A program made the translations under genes and the position numbers. A model generated the notes under the pieces. That model was not told where the DNA came from. It did no database searches and worked only from the letters and a program-made list of their open reading frames with translations. A stretch of 64,000 nt of DNA from the NCBI RefSeq assembly GCF_014385005.1, contig NZ_JACRSZ010000007.1:124001-188000 (forward strand), in the 5' to 3' direction. Positions 8,971 through 15,873 of the stretch are shown piece after piece. Within the stretch, counting starts at the first letter, position 1, and every line of letters starts with the position of its first letter. Source of the stretch: Jingyaoa shaoxingensis. Its GTDB lineage: Bacteria > Bacillota > Clostridia > Lachnospirales > Lachnospiraceae.

Positions 8971-10305
8971 TTACTTATGTGGACAAGGATTATCTGTATG
9001 GGAACTCATTTTAACAAGATTCTTTTTGTACTGACATTTGGTACAGACTTGTGCACGCCAGGTAGTGACAATACATCCCTTTCCTTGTTTTTGATGTCTT
9101 TTAAAAGTACTCATTTTAAACGTGTGCTGGCAAGTTTTATAAGGAGTGGCAGAAGAATCGTTTGTGACAGGAAGGATTGTGCCGTCTTCCAGAATAAAAT
9201 ATTCATCGCAGTTTAGAAAAGCATGTTCATCTTCTGGAAGATCATCCCATGGAGAACAAGAATTATCATAATATATGGCAAACCAGTCCGTGTCTTGCAG
9301 GGAATCCGGTGTTTCATCTGAACCACGCCAATCTATGGTGGAAGGGGAATATGCGCAGACCGGTACCGAGGCTGTGAAACATATACAGGTAAGCAAAAAC
9401 AAAACAAAAGATTTTTTTCTCTGAACAGGAGATATGATCTTCCGAATGCGTTTTTTTAAAGCAGATTTGCCGGTTTTAGAAAAATATATGACAGGTGCGA
9501 TATCAGAGCCAGATCGTGAGGCTATATCAATAAGAATGTTACCATATGCTTTTTTCTCGGCAGGTGTAAAATTGACAGTCAGTTTTTCGTCACAGTTCAT
9601 TTCCTGGACCTCCTTTAATTCTTTGAAAAACAAATAAATAATTGGGTTGAAACAGTGGAGCAGAACAGCCAGCAGAGCAATGACCCGATATAGAAAATCG
9701 TGATTCTTGATATGCTGTAACTCATGGTGCAGAATCATATCTGCGGAGGCATCATCTACAAGTGATGTGAGAATAATCAGGGGATGAAACAGACCGCAGG
9801 TAAAGGGTGACAGATTGGTATCGCTCCGTAATATTCTTACATCAGAAGAGATATGCATTGTATTTTTTAAAGAATACAAAGAATCAAGATAACATTCATC
9901 TGGTGTCATATTGTTGGATATATTCTTTCGAAAAATCAGAAAACTGATGATCTGTGAGAGGATAATGACAGTCAGGATTGCAATCCATCCGATTAAAAGA
10001 ATGCGATAGAATAAACTGATATACGGCAGAAGCAAACCAGAGTCTGTCAGATTCACAGAATGGGCAACATCCAAAAAAACAACCGATTCTGAATAACTGG
10101 AATATGGCTGTGCAAAATACGATACCGCTACGTATTTCAGAAGAGGAAACGGTATCAGAAAAAAAGCCAGACAGATTTTTAGAATCAGGTACCGAAGATG
10201 TGCGCTGATCTGTTCATGTGTCAGAAAAACAGCAAGCAGATAGACCAGAAATGCCAGTGTACCGGATGCACTCATGGTGAGAAGGAGTGTCAGTATCATC
10301 TTCAT
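8971..10305 (-). CDS. BlaR1/MecR1-like M56 metallopeptidase sensor
   Basis: Membrane sensor-peptidase, 444 residues. There are three to four transmembrane helices in the first about 140 residues and the zinc motif HELQH at about 200-204 with a downstream EMNCDEK that supplies the remaining ligand. A further membrane helix (about 280-300) precedes an extracellular C-terminal region. In the family, the sensor on ligand binding cleaves or causes cleavage of the BlaI/MecI repressor, whose gene lies 31 bases upstream in the same operon. The extracellular part is short (about 140 residues) and is not a penicillin-binding domain, so beta-lactam sensing is not supported. It instead ends in a Cys/His-rich module (CTKC, several His) resembling the adjacent secreted protein at 10921-11364. 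Confidence 0.85.
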   Translation of the reverse strand: MKMILTLLLTMSASGTLAFLVYLLAVFLTHEQISAHLRYLILKICLAFFLIPFPLLKYVAVSYFAQPYSSYSESVVFLDVAHSVNLTDSGLLLPYISLFYRILLIGWIAILTVIILSQIISFLIFRKNISNNMTPDECYLDSLYSLKNTMHISSDVRILRSDTNLSPFTCGLFHPLIILTSLVDDASADMILHHELQHIKNHDFLYRVIALLAVLLHCFNPIIYLFFKELKEVQEMNCDEKLTVNFTPAEKKAYGNILIDIASRSGSDIAPVIYFSKTGKSALKKRIRKIISPVQRKKSFVLFLLTCICFTASVPVCAYSPSTIDWRGSDETPDSLQDTDWFAIYYDNSCSPWDDLPEDEHAFLNCDEYFILEDGTILPVTNDSSATPYKTCQHTFKMSTFKRHQKQGKGCIVTTWRAQVCTKCQYKKNLVKMSSHTDNPCPHK

Positions 10306-10336
10306 AGAGATAACCTCTTTTCATAAAATTGGGGAT

Positions 10337-10741
10337 TCAGGAATGTTCATCAGAAGGATCGGACAGACTGTCATCCAGTATCTGTTTCAGTTCTGCAACA
10401 TCATCTTTCGTCAGCTTTGTTCCACCGGTAAGGGATGCAAGCAGATTCTTGATAGAGCCGCCGAAGGATTCATCAACTACCTGTTTCGCATATTTTTGGG
10501 ACAGATCCTGTTCGGAGAGTCTGGCTTTATAGGACTTGCGGTAACGTTTGCCATCAGTTTCCAGAACACCTTTCATAATCAGACGGCCAAGATAAGTCTG
10601 TGCAGTAGTAGCCGCCCAGTTCAGATGAAGTTCATCATTACAATAGCTGAGAATTTCATGAAACTGAAGAGCGGTATTCTTTTCCCAGAAAAGCTTCATA
10701 AGCTGATATTCCGCCTCAGATAAACCATAGTATGGATACAT
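10337..10741 (-). CDS. BlaI/MecI/CopY-family repressor
   Basis: A 134-residue winged-helix repressor. The opening LSEAEYQLMKLFWEKN and the DNA-binding stretch NWAATTAQTYLGRLIMKGVL are typical, followed by a dimerization tail with the FGGS...LLAS motif of the family. It is the first gene of a two-gene operon with the M56 sensor, the classic repressor/sensor pair. GAGG lies seven bases before ATG 10741 on the minus strand. Likely targets are its own promoter and the divergent promoter at 10852-10880, only 39 bases away. Confidence 0.9.
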   Translation of the reverse strand: MYPYYGLSEAEYQLMKLFWEKNTALQFHEILSYCNDELHLNWAATTAQTYLGRLIMKGVLETDGKRYRKSYKARLSEQDLSQKYAKQVVDESFGGSIKNLLASLTGGTKLTKDDVAELKQILDDSLSDPSDEHS

Positions 10742-10784
10742 AGTAAAACCTCATTTCGTAAATATAATATAGTCTGTTAAATTG

Positions 10785-10813
10785 ATCATACATGAAAAGA
10801 ACGGGATAGTCAA
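10785..10813 (-). promoter_or_regulatory. Promoter of the BlaI/M56 operon
   Basis: On the minus strand TTGACT (10808-10813), a 17-base spacer and TATGAT (10785-10790). It is divergent from the promoter at 10852-10880, so one repressor dimer could reach both. Confidence 0.75.
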
Positions 10814-10851
10814 TAAAAAACTAAGAATTCTAATAATTTGTAGAATATGTA

Positions 10852-10880
10852 TTGACAGAAGATAAAAACAGTGATATTTT
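10852..10880 (+). promoter_or_regulatory. Promoter of the exported-protein operon
   Basis: TTGACA (10852-10857), 17-base spacer, TATTTT (10875-10880). This places transcription start near 10887 and argues against the upstream TTG reading-frame start at 10852, supporting ATG 10921. Confidence 0.7.
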
Positions 10881-10920
10881 CAAATTACGACATGCATGTA
10901 GAAAAAGGCGGAAAAGAAAA

Positions 10921-11364
10921 ATGAAAAGAATGGTAACAATTGTATTAAGTGTATTGACAATTATGACAAGTGCGACTCCTGTGGGGGCAGCAGAATTTGC
11001 AACAAAGACAACGGAAAGAATATCAACAGAGATCACCCAAAATCTGGAAATTGGACAAGATTGTAACATCAATGGTGAAAAAGCAGGAAAGATTACAAAA
11101 ATTTATCAAGATGGAACATTTGAGGTAAAGGAGATAAAAGAGACATACGCTGCAAAAAAACACACACATCGTGTTAAAGGAACACATACAGAGTCAACTA
11201 TAAAAAAAGTAAATACTAAAGATGTGTGTTGTAAGTTATCTGTAACAATTTATGGAACTTGTACAATATGCGGTGATAAAGTGATTGTATCGGTAAAAGA
11301 TACGCCACAACCGCATAAATATAATTCATTAGGCAAATGTATGAATTGTGGGAGAAGAAAATAG
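10921..11364 (+). CDS. Secreted Cys/His-rich protein of unknown function
   Basis: A 147-residue exported protein. A signal peptide with basic start, hydrophobic core and PVGAAE cleavage region spans about residues 1-25. The mature part has KHTHRVKGTHTES, a CC pair, then CTIC, a PHK segment and a terminal CMNCG, a layout that suggests a zinc-ribbon-like or disulfide-stabilised fold. Its C-terminal half resembles the extracellular tail of the divergent M56 sensor: both have HT-x-(K/R), a Cys nine residues before a C-x2-C pair, and a later PHK. I cannot assign a function. It is first in a three-gene run (10921-12617) that is probably controlled by the BlaI-like repressor. Confidence 0.72.
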   Translation: MKRMVTIVLSVLTIMTSATPVGAAEFATKTTERISTEITQNLEIGQDCNINGEKAGKITKIYQDGTFEVKEIKETYAAKKHTHRVKGTHTESTIKKVNTKDVCCKLSVTIYGTCTICGDKVIVSVKDTPQPHKYNSLGKCMNCGRRK

Positions 11365-11391
11365 ATAATAAGATAATAAGAGGATCAGAAA

Positions 11392-11931
11392 ATGTGTTCA
11401 ATGAAAATAAAGACTTTAGTATTTGCATCTGCTTTTTTGTTTATGACAACATCTCAAAATGGAGTTTATGCAGAGAACAGATCAGATGATAATGCAGGTA
11501 TTTACAAGGAAGCAGAGGTGCTTAGGAACAAAGAAGGTGATATCATAGGTATTGATGTAACAGATGAACCGGATATGACAGATTATGATACCGTTGATTT
11601 TGACATGTTGATAGAACATCCTTTATGGAAAGAATATGAGAAGTTTGATCTTACATATAATAAAGAAAAAAAACAAATCTTTTTCGCAGGGATGTTAGTG
11701 GATTCAATAGCGGATCAGTATTCTGACGAAACCATATTATATTATGACAGAGACGAATTCTTTCGTAATATGCTGAGTGATAAGAACAGTGAAGATCTGG
11801 AATCATTAGAAGAATCTGATGAGAGTGAAACTGTAACAGAGGACAATGAGGGAGTGCAGGAAGTTTCACTGGTTGCTCAACGAGATCAGGAATATAAGTT
11901 GCAGTATTTTACATTTATCAGAAATAATTAA
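11392..11931 (+). CDS. Secreted acidic protein of unknown function
   Basis: A 179-residue exported protein with a signal peptide (about residues 1-27, ending near GVYAEN). The mature part is strongly acidic, with DEPDMTDYDTVDFDML and a Glu/Asp/Ser-rich stretch at about 140-165. No catalytic motif is recognisable. GAGGAT lies before ATG 11392. It sits 27 bases after the previous secreted gene and 35 bases before the next, consistent with one operon. Base composition is more AT-rich than that of the flanking housekeeping genes. Function unknown. Confidence 0.65.
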   Translation: MCSMKIKTLVFASAFLFMTTSQNGVYAENRSDDNAGIYKEAEVLRNKEGDIIGIDVTDEPDMTDYDTVDFDMLIEHPLWKEYEKFDLTYNKEKKQIFFAGMLVDSIADQYSDETILYYDRDEFFRNMLSDKNSEDLESLEESDESETVTEDNEGVQEVSLVAQRDQEYKLQYFTFIRNN

Positions 11932-11966
11932 AAAAGGCAGATGCTTGAAAATCCGGAGGAAAACAT

Positions 11967-12617
11967 ATGGAAAAGAGATCATCAGGGAATAAGATAAGAA
12001 TAATACTACTGATGATTTTATGTGCAACAGTTGTATCTGTTCTGATCATAAGATGGGGAGAGATGCCGCGATATAAAGGAGATCTCACCGTTGAACAGGC
12101 AACGGCGAATTTTAATGATTATAACCGGTACTATAAAAAATATCCGAACATAGAACTTTTGTCAGATGGCACATTTCAGAAAAAAAACGGTTATAAGAAG
12201 AAGGCGGGTACTGAAGACGATTATGTATTTCAGGATGACAGTAGCTGGCCTGAGATTCATTGGATAACAGAAGGAAACATGGTAACCGGCGCTGAGGTGC
12301 ATATACAGAACGAAGCAGAGCCGGGGGCAGAGTGTCCTGCGTATTCCGATGTACTATATCTGGTGACAAAAGCACTGGCTGAAAAAGACGCAGGCTGGAT
12401 ACGGGAAAAGGAATATCAGGCACTGTTAAAGGAATTCAAAACAAAAAACTCAGGATATGAGTACCGTTCCTTTAAACATGAATGGAGTTCAGGAGAAGCA
12501 GAATGCATCCGTAAGGTAGAAAATGGATCTTACAATACCTGGCACGATGCAGTAATCGGAAGTGCAGAGACAGGAAAGATGACTCTGGATGTGACATATT
12601 CCATTCATCTGAAATAA
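11967..12617 (+). CDS. Membrane-anchored extracellular protein, unknown function
   Basis: A 216-residue protein with a single N-terminal membrane helix (about residues 10-28, IRIILLMILCATVVSVLII). The rest is predicted to lie outside the cell. No enzymatic motif is seen; it has several Trp and Tyr residues and two Cys. GGAGG precedes ATG 11967. It is the third gene of the operon divergent from the BlaI/M56 pair and may be an accessory of the same response, but that is inference from position only. Confidence 0.65.
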   Translation: MEKRSSGNKIRIILLMILCATVVSVLIIRWGEMPRYKGDLTVEQATANFNDYNRYYKKYPNIELLSDGTFQKKNGYKKKAGTEDDYVFQDDSSWPEIHWITEGNMVTGAEVHIQNEAEPGAECPAYSDVLYLVTKALAEKDAGWIREKEYQALLKEFKTKNSGYEYRSFKHEWSSGEAECIRKVENGSYNTWHDAVIGSAETGKMTLDVTYSIHLK

Positions 12618-12714
12618 TGGACTTGAGCTGTTTGGCAGAGGTTGCAAAAAGTCTGAAATAATGTTACAACTATATACATGTGATATTTTACAGAGGACAG
12701 GAGGAACACCGATT

Positions 12715-13635
12715 ATGCCAATACGTATCCCGGATGCACTTCCGGCTCATGATATATTAGAGTCAGAAAATATATTTGTTATGACAGAGTACCGTGCCAT
12801 GCATCAGAATATCAGACCGTTGAATCTGCTGATTCTGAATCTGATGCCGACCAAGATTGTGACAGAGACACAGCTTCTTCGTATGCTGTCTAATACTCCG
12901 CTGCAGATTCAGGTAGAATTCCTGCAGACAGCAAGTTATAGATCCACCCACACAGATGCCAATCATCTGAAGCAGTTTTACCATACCTTTGACCAGATCA
13001 AGGATCGCCGTTATGATGGTATGATCATTACAGGAGCACCGCTGGACTATGTGCCGTGTGAAGAGACTCTTTACTGGGATGAGGTCTGCAAGATCATGGA
13101 ATGGACCAAGACTCATGTACATTGCACCTTCCATCTTTGCTGGGGAGCTTATGCAGGTCTTTACTATCATTATGGAATCGAGAAGCTGGATATGCCAAAG
13201 AAACTGTTTGGTATCTATTCTCATGAGATTCGCAAAGAGACATCCCCGTTGTTCCGTGGATTCAATGACCATTTCCTGGCACCACATTCCAGAGCGACAG
13301 ATGTACGTCTTTCTGATGTAGAAGCCATTCCGAATCTGGAAGTGATGGCAGTGACAGAGACAGGCAGCCTTGCCATTGCCAAAACCACAGACAGCCGTCA
13401 GTTCTTCGTAACCTGCCATGCAGAGTACGACAGAGAAACGTTGGCACTGGAATATGAGCGTGACATGAAGAAGGGACTGACCAGTGTGGATCTGCCGGTC
13501 AACTATTATCCGGATGATGATCCGACCAAGATCCCATCCATGACATGGAGAGCAACCGGTCAGCTTCTGTATTCCAACTGGCTGAACTTCTATGTATACC
13601 AGAGCACACCATATGATCTGAAAGAAATTAAATAA
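12715..13635 (+). CDS. metA: Homoserine O-acyltransferase (MetA)
   Basis: First committed step of methionine synthesis: acylates the homoserine hydroxyl. The length of 306 residues fits MetA (301-309). The class I glutamine-amidotransferase-like fold carries the nucleophile Cys142 (FHLCWGAYAG) and the later His/Glu pair in FVTCHAEYD. By my count residue 111 (TGAPLD) is Asp rather than the Gly of succinyl-specific E. coli MetA. An acidic residue there (Glu in Bacillus cereus) goes with acetyl-CoA use, so O-acetylation is more likely. ATG 12715 follows AGGAGG (12700-12705) by nine bases and gives the canonical MPIRIPDALPA start; an upstream ATG at 12661 is not supported. No SAM riboswitch was found in the leader. 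Confidence 0.93.
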   Translation: MPIRIPDALPAHDILESENIFVMTEYRAMHQNIRPLNLLILNLMPTKIVTETQLLRMLSNTPLQIQVEFLQTASYRSTHTDANHLKQFYHTFDQIKDRRYDGMIITGAPLDYVPCEETLYWDEVCKIMEWTKTHVHCTFHLCWGAYAGLYYHYGIEKLDMPKKLFGIYSHEIRKETSPLFRGFNDHFLAPHSRATDVRLSDVEAIPNLEVMAVTETGSLAIAKTTDSRQFFVTCHAEYDRETLALEYERDMKKGLTSVDLPVNYYPDDDPTKIPSMTWRATGQLLYSNWLNFYVYQSTPYDLKEIK

Positions 13636-13653
13636 AATACAGATGTACGAAAG

Positions 13654-13691
13654 AAAAAGCTGGATTTCACAGATGTGGAGTCTGGCTTTTT
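13654..13691 (+). terminator. Intrinsic terminator of metA
   Basis: AAAAAGCTGGA (13654-13664) pairs with TCTGGCTTTTT (13681-13691), including two G-U pairs. The T run is part of the stem. Confidence 0.7.
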
Positions 13692-13707
13692 GCGCATAAA
13701 TATCTCC

Positions 13708-13748
13708 TTATGTACATATAATAATAATAAAAACGTACGTTATGTACA
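13708..13748 (+). repeat. Direct repeats TTATGTACA, possible operator
   Basis: TTATGTACA occurs at 13708-13716 and 13740-13748, 32 bases apart (about three helical turns), just upstream of the toxin-antitoxin promoter. The palindrome ACGTACGT lies between them. This spacing is typical of autoregulatory operators of toxin-antitoxin modules, but that role is inferred. Confidence 0.45.
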
Positions 13749-13751
13749 ATG

Positions 13752-13780
13752 TTGACATAGTGTGCAGAATGTGATATTCT
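13752..13780 (+). promoter_or_regulatory. Promoter of the toxin-antitoxin pair
   Basis: TTGACA (13752-13757), 17 bases, TATTCT (13775-13780). The expected transcription start near 13787 excludes the GTG at 13785 as the start codon. Confidence 0.78.
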
Positions 13781-13805
13781 GGAGGTGGAAAAGGAGATGA
13801 TAGAT

Positions 13806-14231
13806 ATGCTGGCAACAAGTGCAACTGAAGTACGAAAAGAGTGGAGCAGTGTTCTTGACAGTGTAGTGCGTGACAAACCCCAGTTTATTAAAAGAACACG
13901 AGATAAAATGTGGCTGTCCAATTTGGATATTATGAATGATATATTGGAAGCTTACAAGTTTACGGCAGATAAATATATAGAAGATGATGGAACTGTGACA
14001 TTGTCTCTGAATGAGATAGATTTGATTGAAAATGCAGATACAGAAGCAAATGCAAGAATGGCACTTGCTAATGCAATTATGGAATACGCAGAAGAATATT
14101 ATAATAATTTTTCTTATTACAATACTGCGCCGAACAGGAAAAAGCATGTTCCGTATATCTTTAAGGCTTTAATCATGGATGATATTGCAAAGATTGGAGA
14201 GAGTATTGAATGCCGCGATGGAAAGAACTAA
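13806..14231 (+). CDS. Phd/YefM-like antitoxin
   Basis: A 141-residue protein whose first about 45 residues (LATSATEVRKEWSSVLDSVV, then IKRTRDKMWLSN) resemble the DNA-binding fold of Phd/YefM antitoxins: short start, EVR...W...LD, then a Lys/Arg-rich wing. The C-terminal part is helical and would wrap the toxin. It is about 50 residues longer than typical Phd. ATG 13806 is chosen because AAGGAG (13791-13796) lies nine bases upstream and transcription begins only near 13787; ATG 13797 is the alternative. It overlaps the toxin gene by 22 bases. Antitoxin function is inferred from fold similarity and the HicA-like partner. Confidence 0.68.
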   Translation: MLATSATEVRKEWSSVLDSVVRDKPQFIKRTRDKMWLSNLDIMNDILEAYKFTADKYIEDDGTVTLSLNEIDLIENADTEANARMALANAIMEYAEEYYNNFSYYNTAPNRKKHVPYIFKALIMDDIAKIGESIECRDGKN

Positions 14232-14428
14232 AGCGATTTTGTGAAAAAGATGGCTGGGAATTATACAAAGATACGGATCATTATTTCTATCGAAAAAGGA
14301 TGGATGATGGACAAGTAAAAATGACAAAAGTATCAAAGGGATCAGGCAAAATACATACAAGAATGTGGCAACAGATATTAAAAAAACAGTTACAGGTTAC
14401 ACAGGAATATTTTAACAAGTTCATATAG
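14210..14428 (+). CDS. hicA: HicA-like mRNA interferase toxin
   Basis: A 72-residue basic protein. The segment GWELYKDTDHYFYRKR matches the HicA double-stranded-RNA-binding-like fold, in which the His of the D/S-H motif is catalytic for mRNA cleavage. KVSKGSGKIHTRMWQQILK is the following helix that closes the domain. Its start lies within the end of the upstream antitoxin gene, with GGAGAGAG upstream. HicA normally pairs with HicB (a pseudo-RNase H fold with a separate DNA-binding domain). Here the partner looks like Phd/YefM, so this is an unusual toxin-antitoxin pairing. A terminator follows immediately. Confidence 0.72.
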   Translation: MPRWKELKRFCEKDGWELYKDTDHYFYRKRMDDGQVKMTKVSKGSGKIHTRMWQQILKKQLQVTQEYFNKFI

Positions 14429-14430
14429 AG

Positions 14431-14468
14431 AAAAACTCCCAAAATCCATTGCGATGCGGGAGTTTTTT
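14431..14468 (+). terminator. Intrinsic terminator of the toxin-antitoxin operon
   Basis: AAAAACTCCC (14431-14440) pairs with GGGAGTTTTT (14458-14467), with the T run continuing to 14468. It begins three bases after the stop codon. Confidence 0.88.
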
Positions 14469-14517
14469 GTATATACTGAATCACAGAAAATGAAGGAAGA
14501 GAGGCAGGAAGCCGATT

Positions 14518-15033
14518 ATGAATGAAGAAACAAGAATCCGCCATGCCAGACCGGAGGAACTGGCAGAGATCATGGAGATCTATGGTGCTGCCAGGGCTTT
14601 CATGGCGGCAAATGGCAATGCAGAGCAATGGAGTGACGGATACCCTCAGAAGGAAGTGCTTCAGGAGGATCTGAAGAAAGAACGTCTGTATGTATACGAA
14701 GAAGATGGGGAGATCGGGGCAGCATTTGTATTTTTTATTGGAGAAGAACCGGATTATGAAACATCTGTCAGTGGAGCATGGACAAGTCCAAAGCCATATG
14801 GAGTCCTGCACCGGATCGCAGTTGTAAAATATGGAAAAGGAATTGCTTCCAAGTGTTTACAGTGGTGCTATGAACAATGTCATTGTATGCGTGGAGACAC
14901 CGGACAGAAAAACAGAAGCATGCAGCGTCTGTTTGAGAAAAATGGATTTACCCAGTGTGCCATGATTCATCCATGGTATGGAGAAATGCTGGGATATGAG
15001 AAATATGAAAAGAAGGAGAGTACAACATGTTAA
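14518..15033 (+). CDS. GNAT-family N-acetyltransferase
   Basis: A 171-residue acetyltransferase of the GNAT fold. It opens with IRHARPEELAEIMEIY. The acetyl-CoA-binding motif A region is HRIAVVKYGKGIASKCLQWC, where the pyrophosphate-binding loop is KYGKGIA, and DTGQKNRSMQRLFEKNGF is motif B. The substrate is unknown; related proteins are only annotated generically. AGGAAG precedes ATG 14518. Its last codons overlap the start of a 56-residue gene by seven bases, so the two are probably translated together. Confidence 0.85.
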   Translation: MNEETRIRHARPEELAEIMEIYGAARAFMAANGNAEQWSDGYPQKEVLQEDLKKERLYVYEEDGEIGAAFVFFIGEEPDYETSVSGAWTSPKPYGVLHRIAVVKYGKGIASKCLQWCYEQCHCMRGDTGQKNRSMQRLFEKNGFTQCAMIHPWYGEMLGYEKYEKKESTTC

Positions 15034-15197
15034 CCTGTGATTACATTGTGGAAATGATTGACGGAGATTATGCTCATTTGAGAAGAGTAGACGAAGAAAA
15101 CGGAGAATTAAAACTGGTTGCAAGAGCACTGCTTCCGGCTGAGATTATGGAAGGCAGCAGACTGCATTATGAAATGCTGGAGTATACTCTTGTGTAA
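15027..15197 (+). CDS. 56-residue small protein, DUF3006-like
   Basis: Small gene starting at ATG 15027 (AAGGAG at 15012-15017, nine bases upstream) and ending at TAA 15197. The product begins MLTCDYIVEMIDGDYAHLRR, then has an LLPAEIMEGSRLHYEM segment. The pattern (short beta strand, I-D-G-D-Y-A, a variable turn, L-P, E-G) resembles the small beta-rich DUF3006 proteins, but I cannot confirm this. It overlaps the acetyltransferase gene by seven bases. Function unknown. Confidence 0.6.
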   Translation: MLTCDYIVEMIDGDYAHLRRVDEENGELKLVARALLPAEIMEGSRLHYEMLEYTLV

Positions 15198-15239
15198 AAA
15201 AATATGTGGGCATGTGGATGATGTGGGTGATGCAAAGTA

Positions 15240-15409
15240 ATGGCACCAGCCGGATTGTTTCGTGCGTTGCACTCTCACAATCCGGACGGATATTCGGATA
15301 TCGTGGGAATACTTCCCACTTTTATCCTCATATCCTTGCGAGTCATGAATCCAAGCTGTTACATGCATGCAAGCATGCGTAACAGTTTGGATTATGACTC
15401 TGGTGCCAT
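15240..15409. other. Multi-helix element bounded by inverted repeats (MITE or structured RNA)
   Basis: A 170-base non-coding element closed by ATGGCACCAG (15240-15249) and its exact complement CTGGTGCCAT (15400-15409). Inside are three further helices: CCGGATTGT/ACAATCCGG (15250-15258/15277-15285), GTGGGAA/TTCCCAC (15303-15309/15313-15319) nested in GGATAT/ATATCC (15296-15301/15330-15335), and a near-perfect hairpin of about 27 bp from 15341-15370 to 15373-15399. This is a cloverleaf-like fold. It could be a structured RNA or a mobile palindromic repeat without coding capacity. No long open frame is present. Confidence 0.6.
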
Positions 15410-15417
15410 AAAAAGGT

Positions 15418-15439
15418 GGCGGTCAGTTATCTGACCGCC
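15418..15439. other. Perfect hairpin after the multi-helix element
   Basis: GGCGGTCAG (15418-15426), loop TTAT, CTGACCGCC (15431-15439). There is no T run on the plus strand, so it is not a standard terminator for upstream genes. Read on the minus strand it is followed by ACC and five T. The stretch 15440-15723 beyond it is AT-rich with a weak AGCCGT/ACGGCT stem at 15553-15591 and no gene that I can support. Confidence 0.55.
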
Positions 15440-15723
15440 GGAGAGAGAAATTATGAATGTATGTAAACTTCCAGGTTTATGATAAAGTTAAAAACAAAGG
15501 GATCATAAAACCTCAGGTATTTGTCCTGCTATGGAAGATCATTTTTAGTCGGAGCCGTCACAACACATGCTAGCTTTGTACCGCAACGGCTTCATTTGAT
15601 GTTTTCAGTATAAAAAAAAGTTGTGTCTAAAGTTTGTTTGAATTCGAAAATAAATCTTAACAAAAAAGAAAAGAATTGGAAAAAGCTGTATCGAAAAAGA
15701 TACATATTTTCCTGATCGTCAAA

Positions 15724-15752
15724 TAGACAAAACACGAAAAATGTGCTAATAT
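15724..15752 (+). promoter_or_regulatory. Extended -10 promoter of the pyruvate oxidoreductase gene
   Basis: TAGACA (15724-15729), 17 bases, TAATAT (15747-15752) preceded by TGC, which gives an extended -10 element. Transcription should begin near 15758, at the base of the leader helix described next. Confidence 0.7.
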
Positions 15753-15756
15753 AAAC

Positions 15757-15850
15757 CCATATGAGGAATTTTAGGAATTGCTCTCCAAAGATAGGACCTG
15801 AAGTTCCGCACATATGATACTCATATGGTAAAATGATCCCAACCGGATCA
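15757..15850 (+). promoter_or_regulatory. Structured 5' leader of the oxidoreductase mRNA
   Basis: CCATATGAG (15757-15765) pairs exactly with CTCATATGG (15820-15828), closing a roughly 70-base leader that contains GGAATT/AGTTCC-type inner pairings. A second hairpin, TGATCC/GGATCA (15834-15839/15845-15850), lies nine bases before the AGGAGG ribosome-binding site (15859-15864). It could be a regulatory leader or an mRNA-stabilising 5' structure. It does not match a riboswitch class that I recognise. Confidence 0.5.
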
Positions 15851-15873
15851 ATAAAATAAGGAGGAACAAACCA

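Noticed and set aside
10852-10920. Upstream extension of the secreted protein from TTG 10852
   Set aside because: The TTG is part of the -35 box, and the extension would precede a good signal peptide that starts at 10921.
15418-15439. Hairpin as transcription terminator for the acetyltransferase operon
   Set aside because: No T run on the plus strand and 220 bases distant from the last stop codon.
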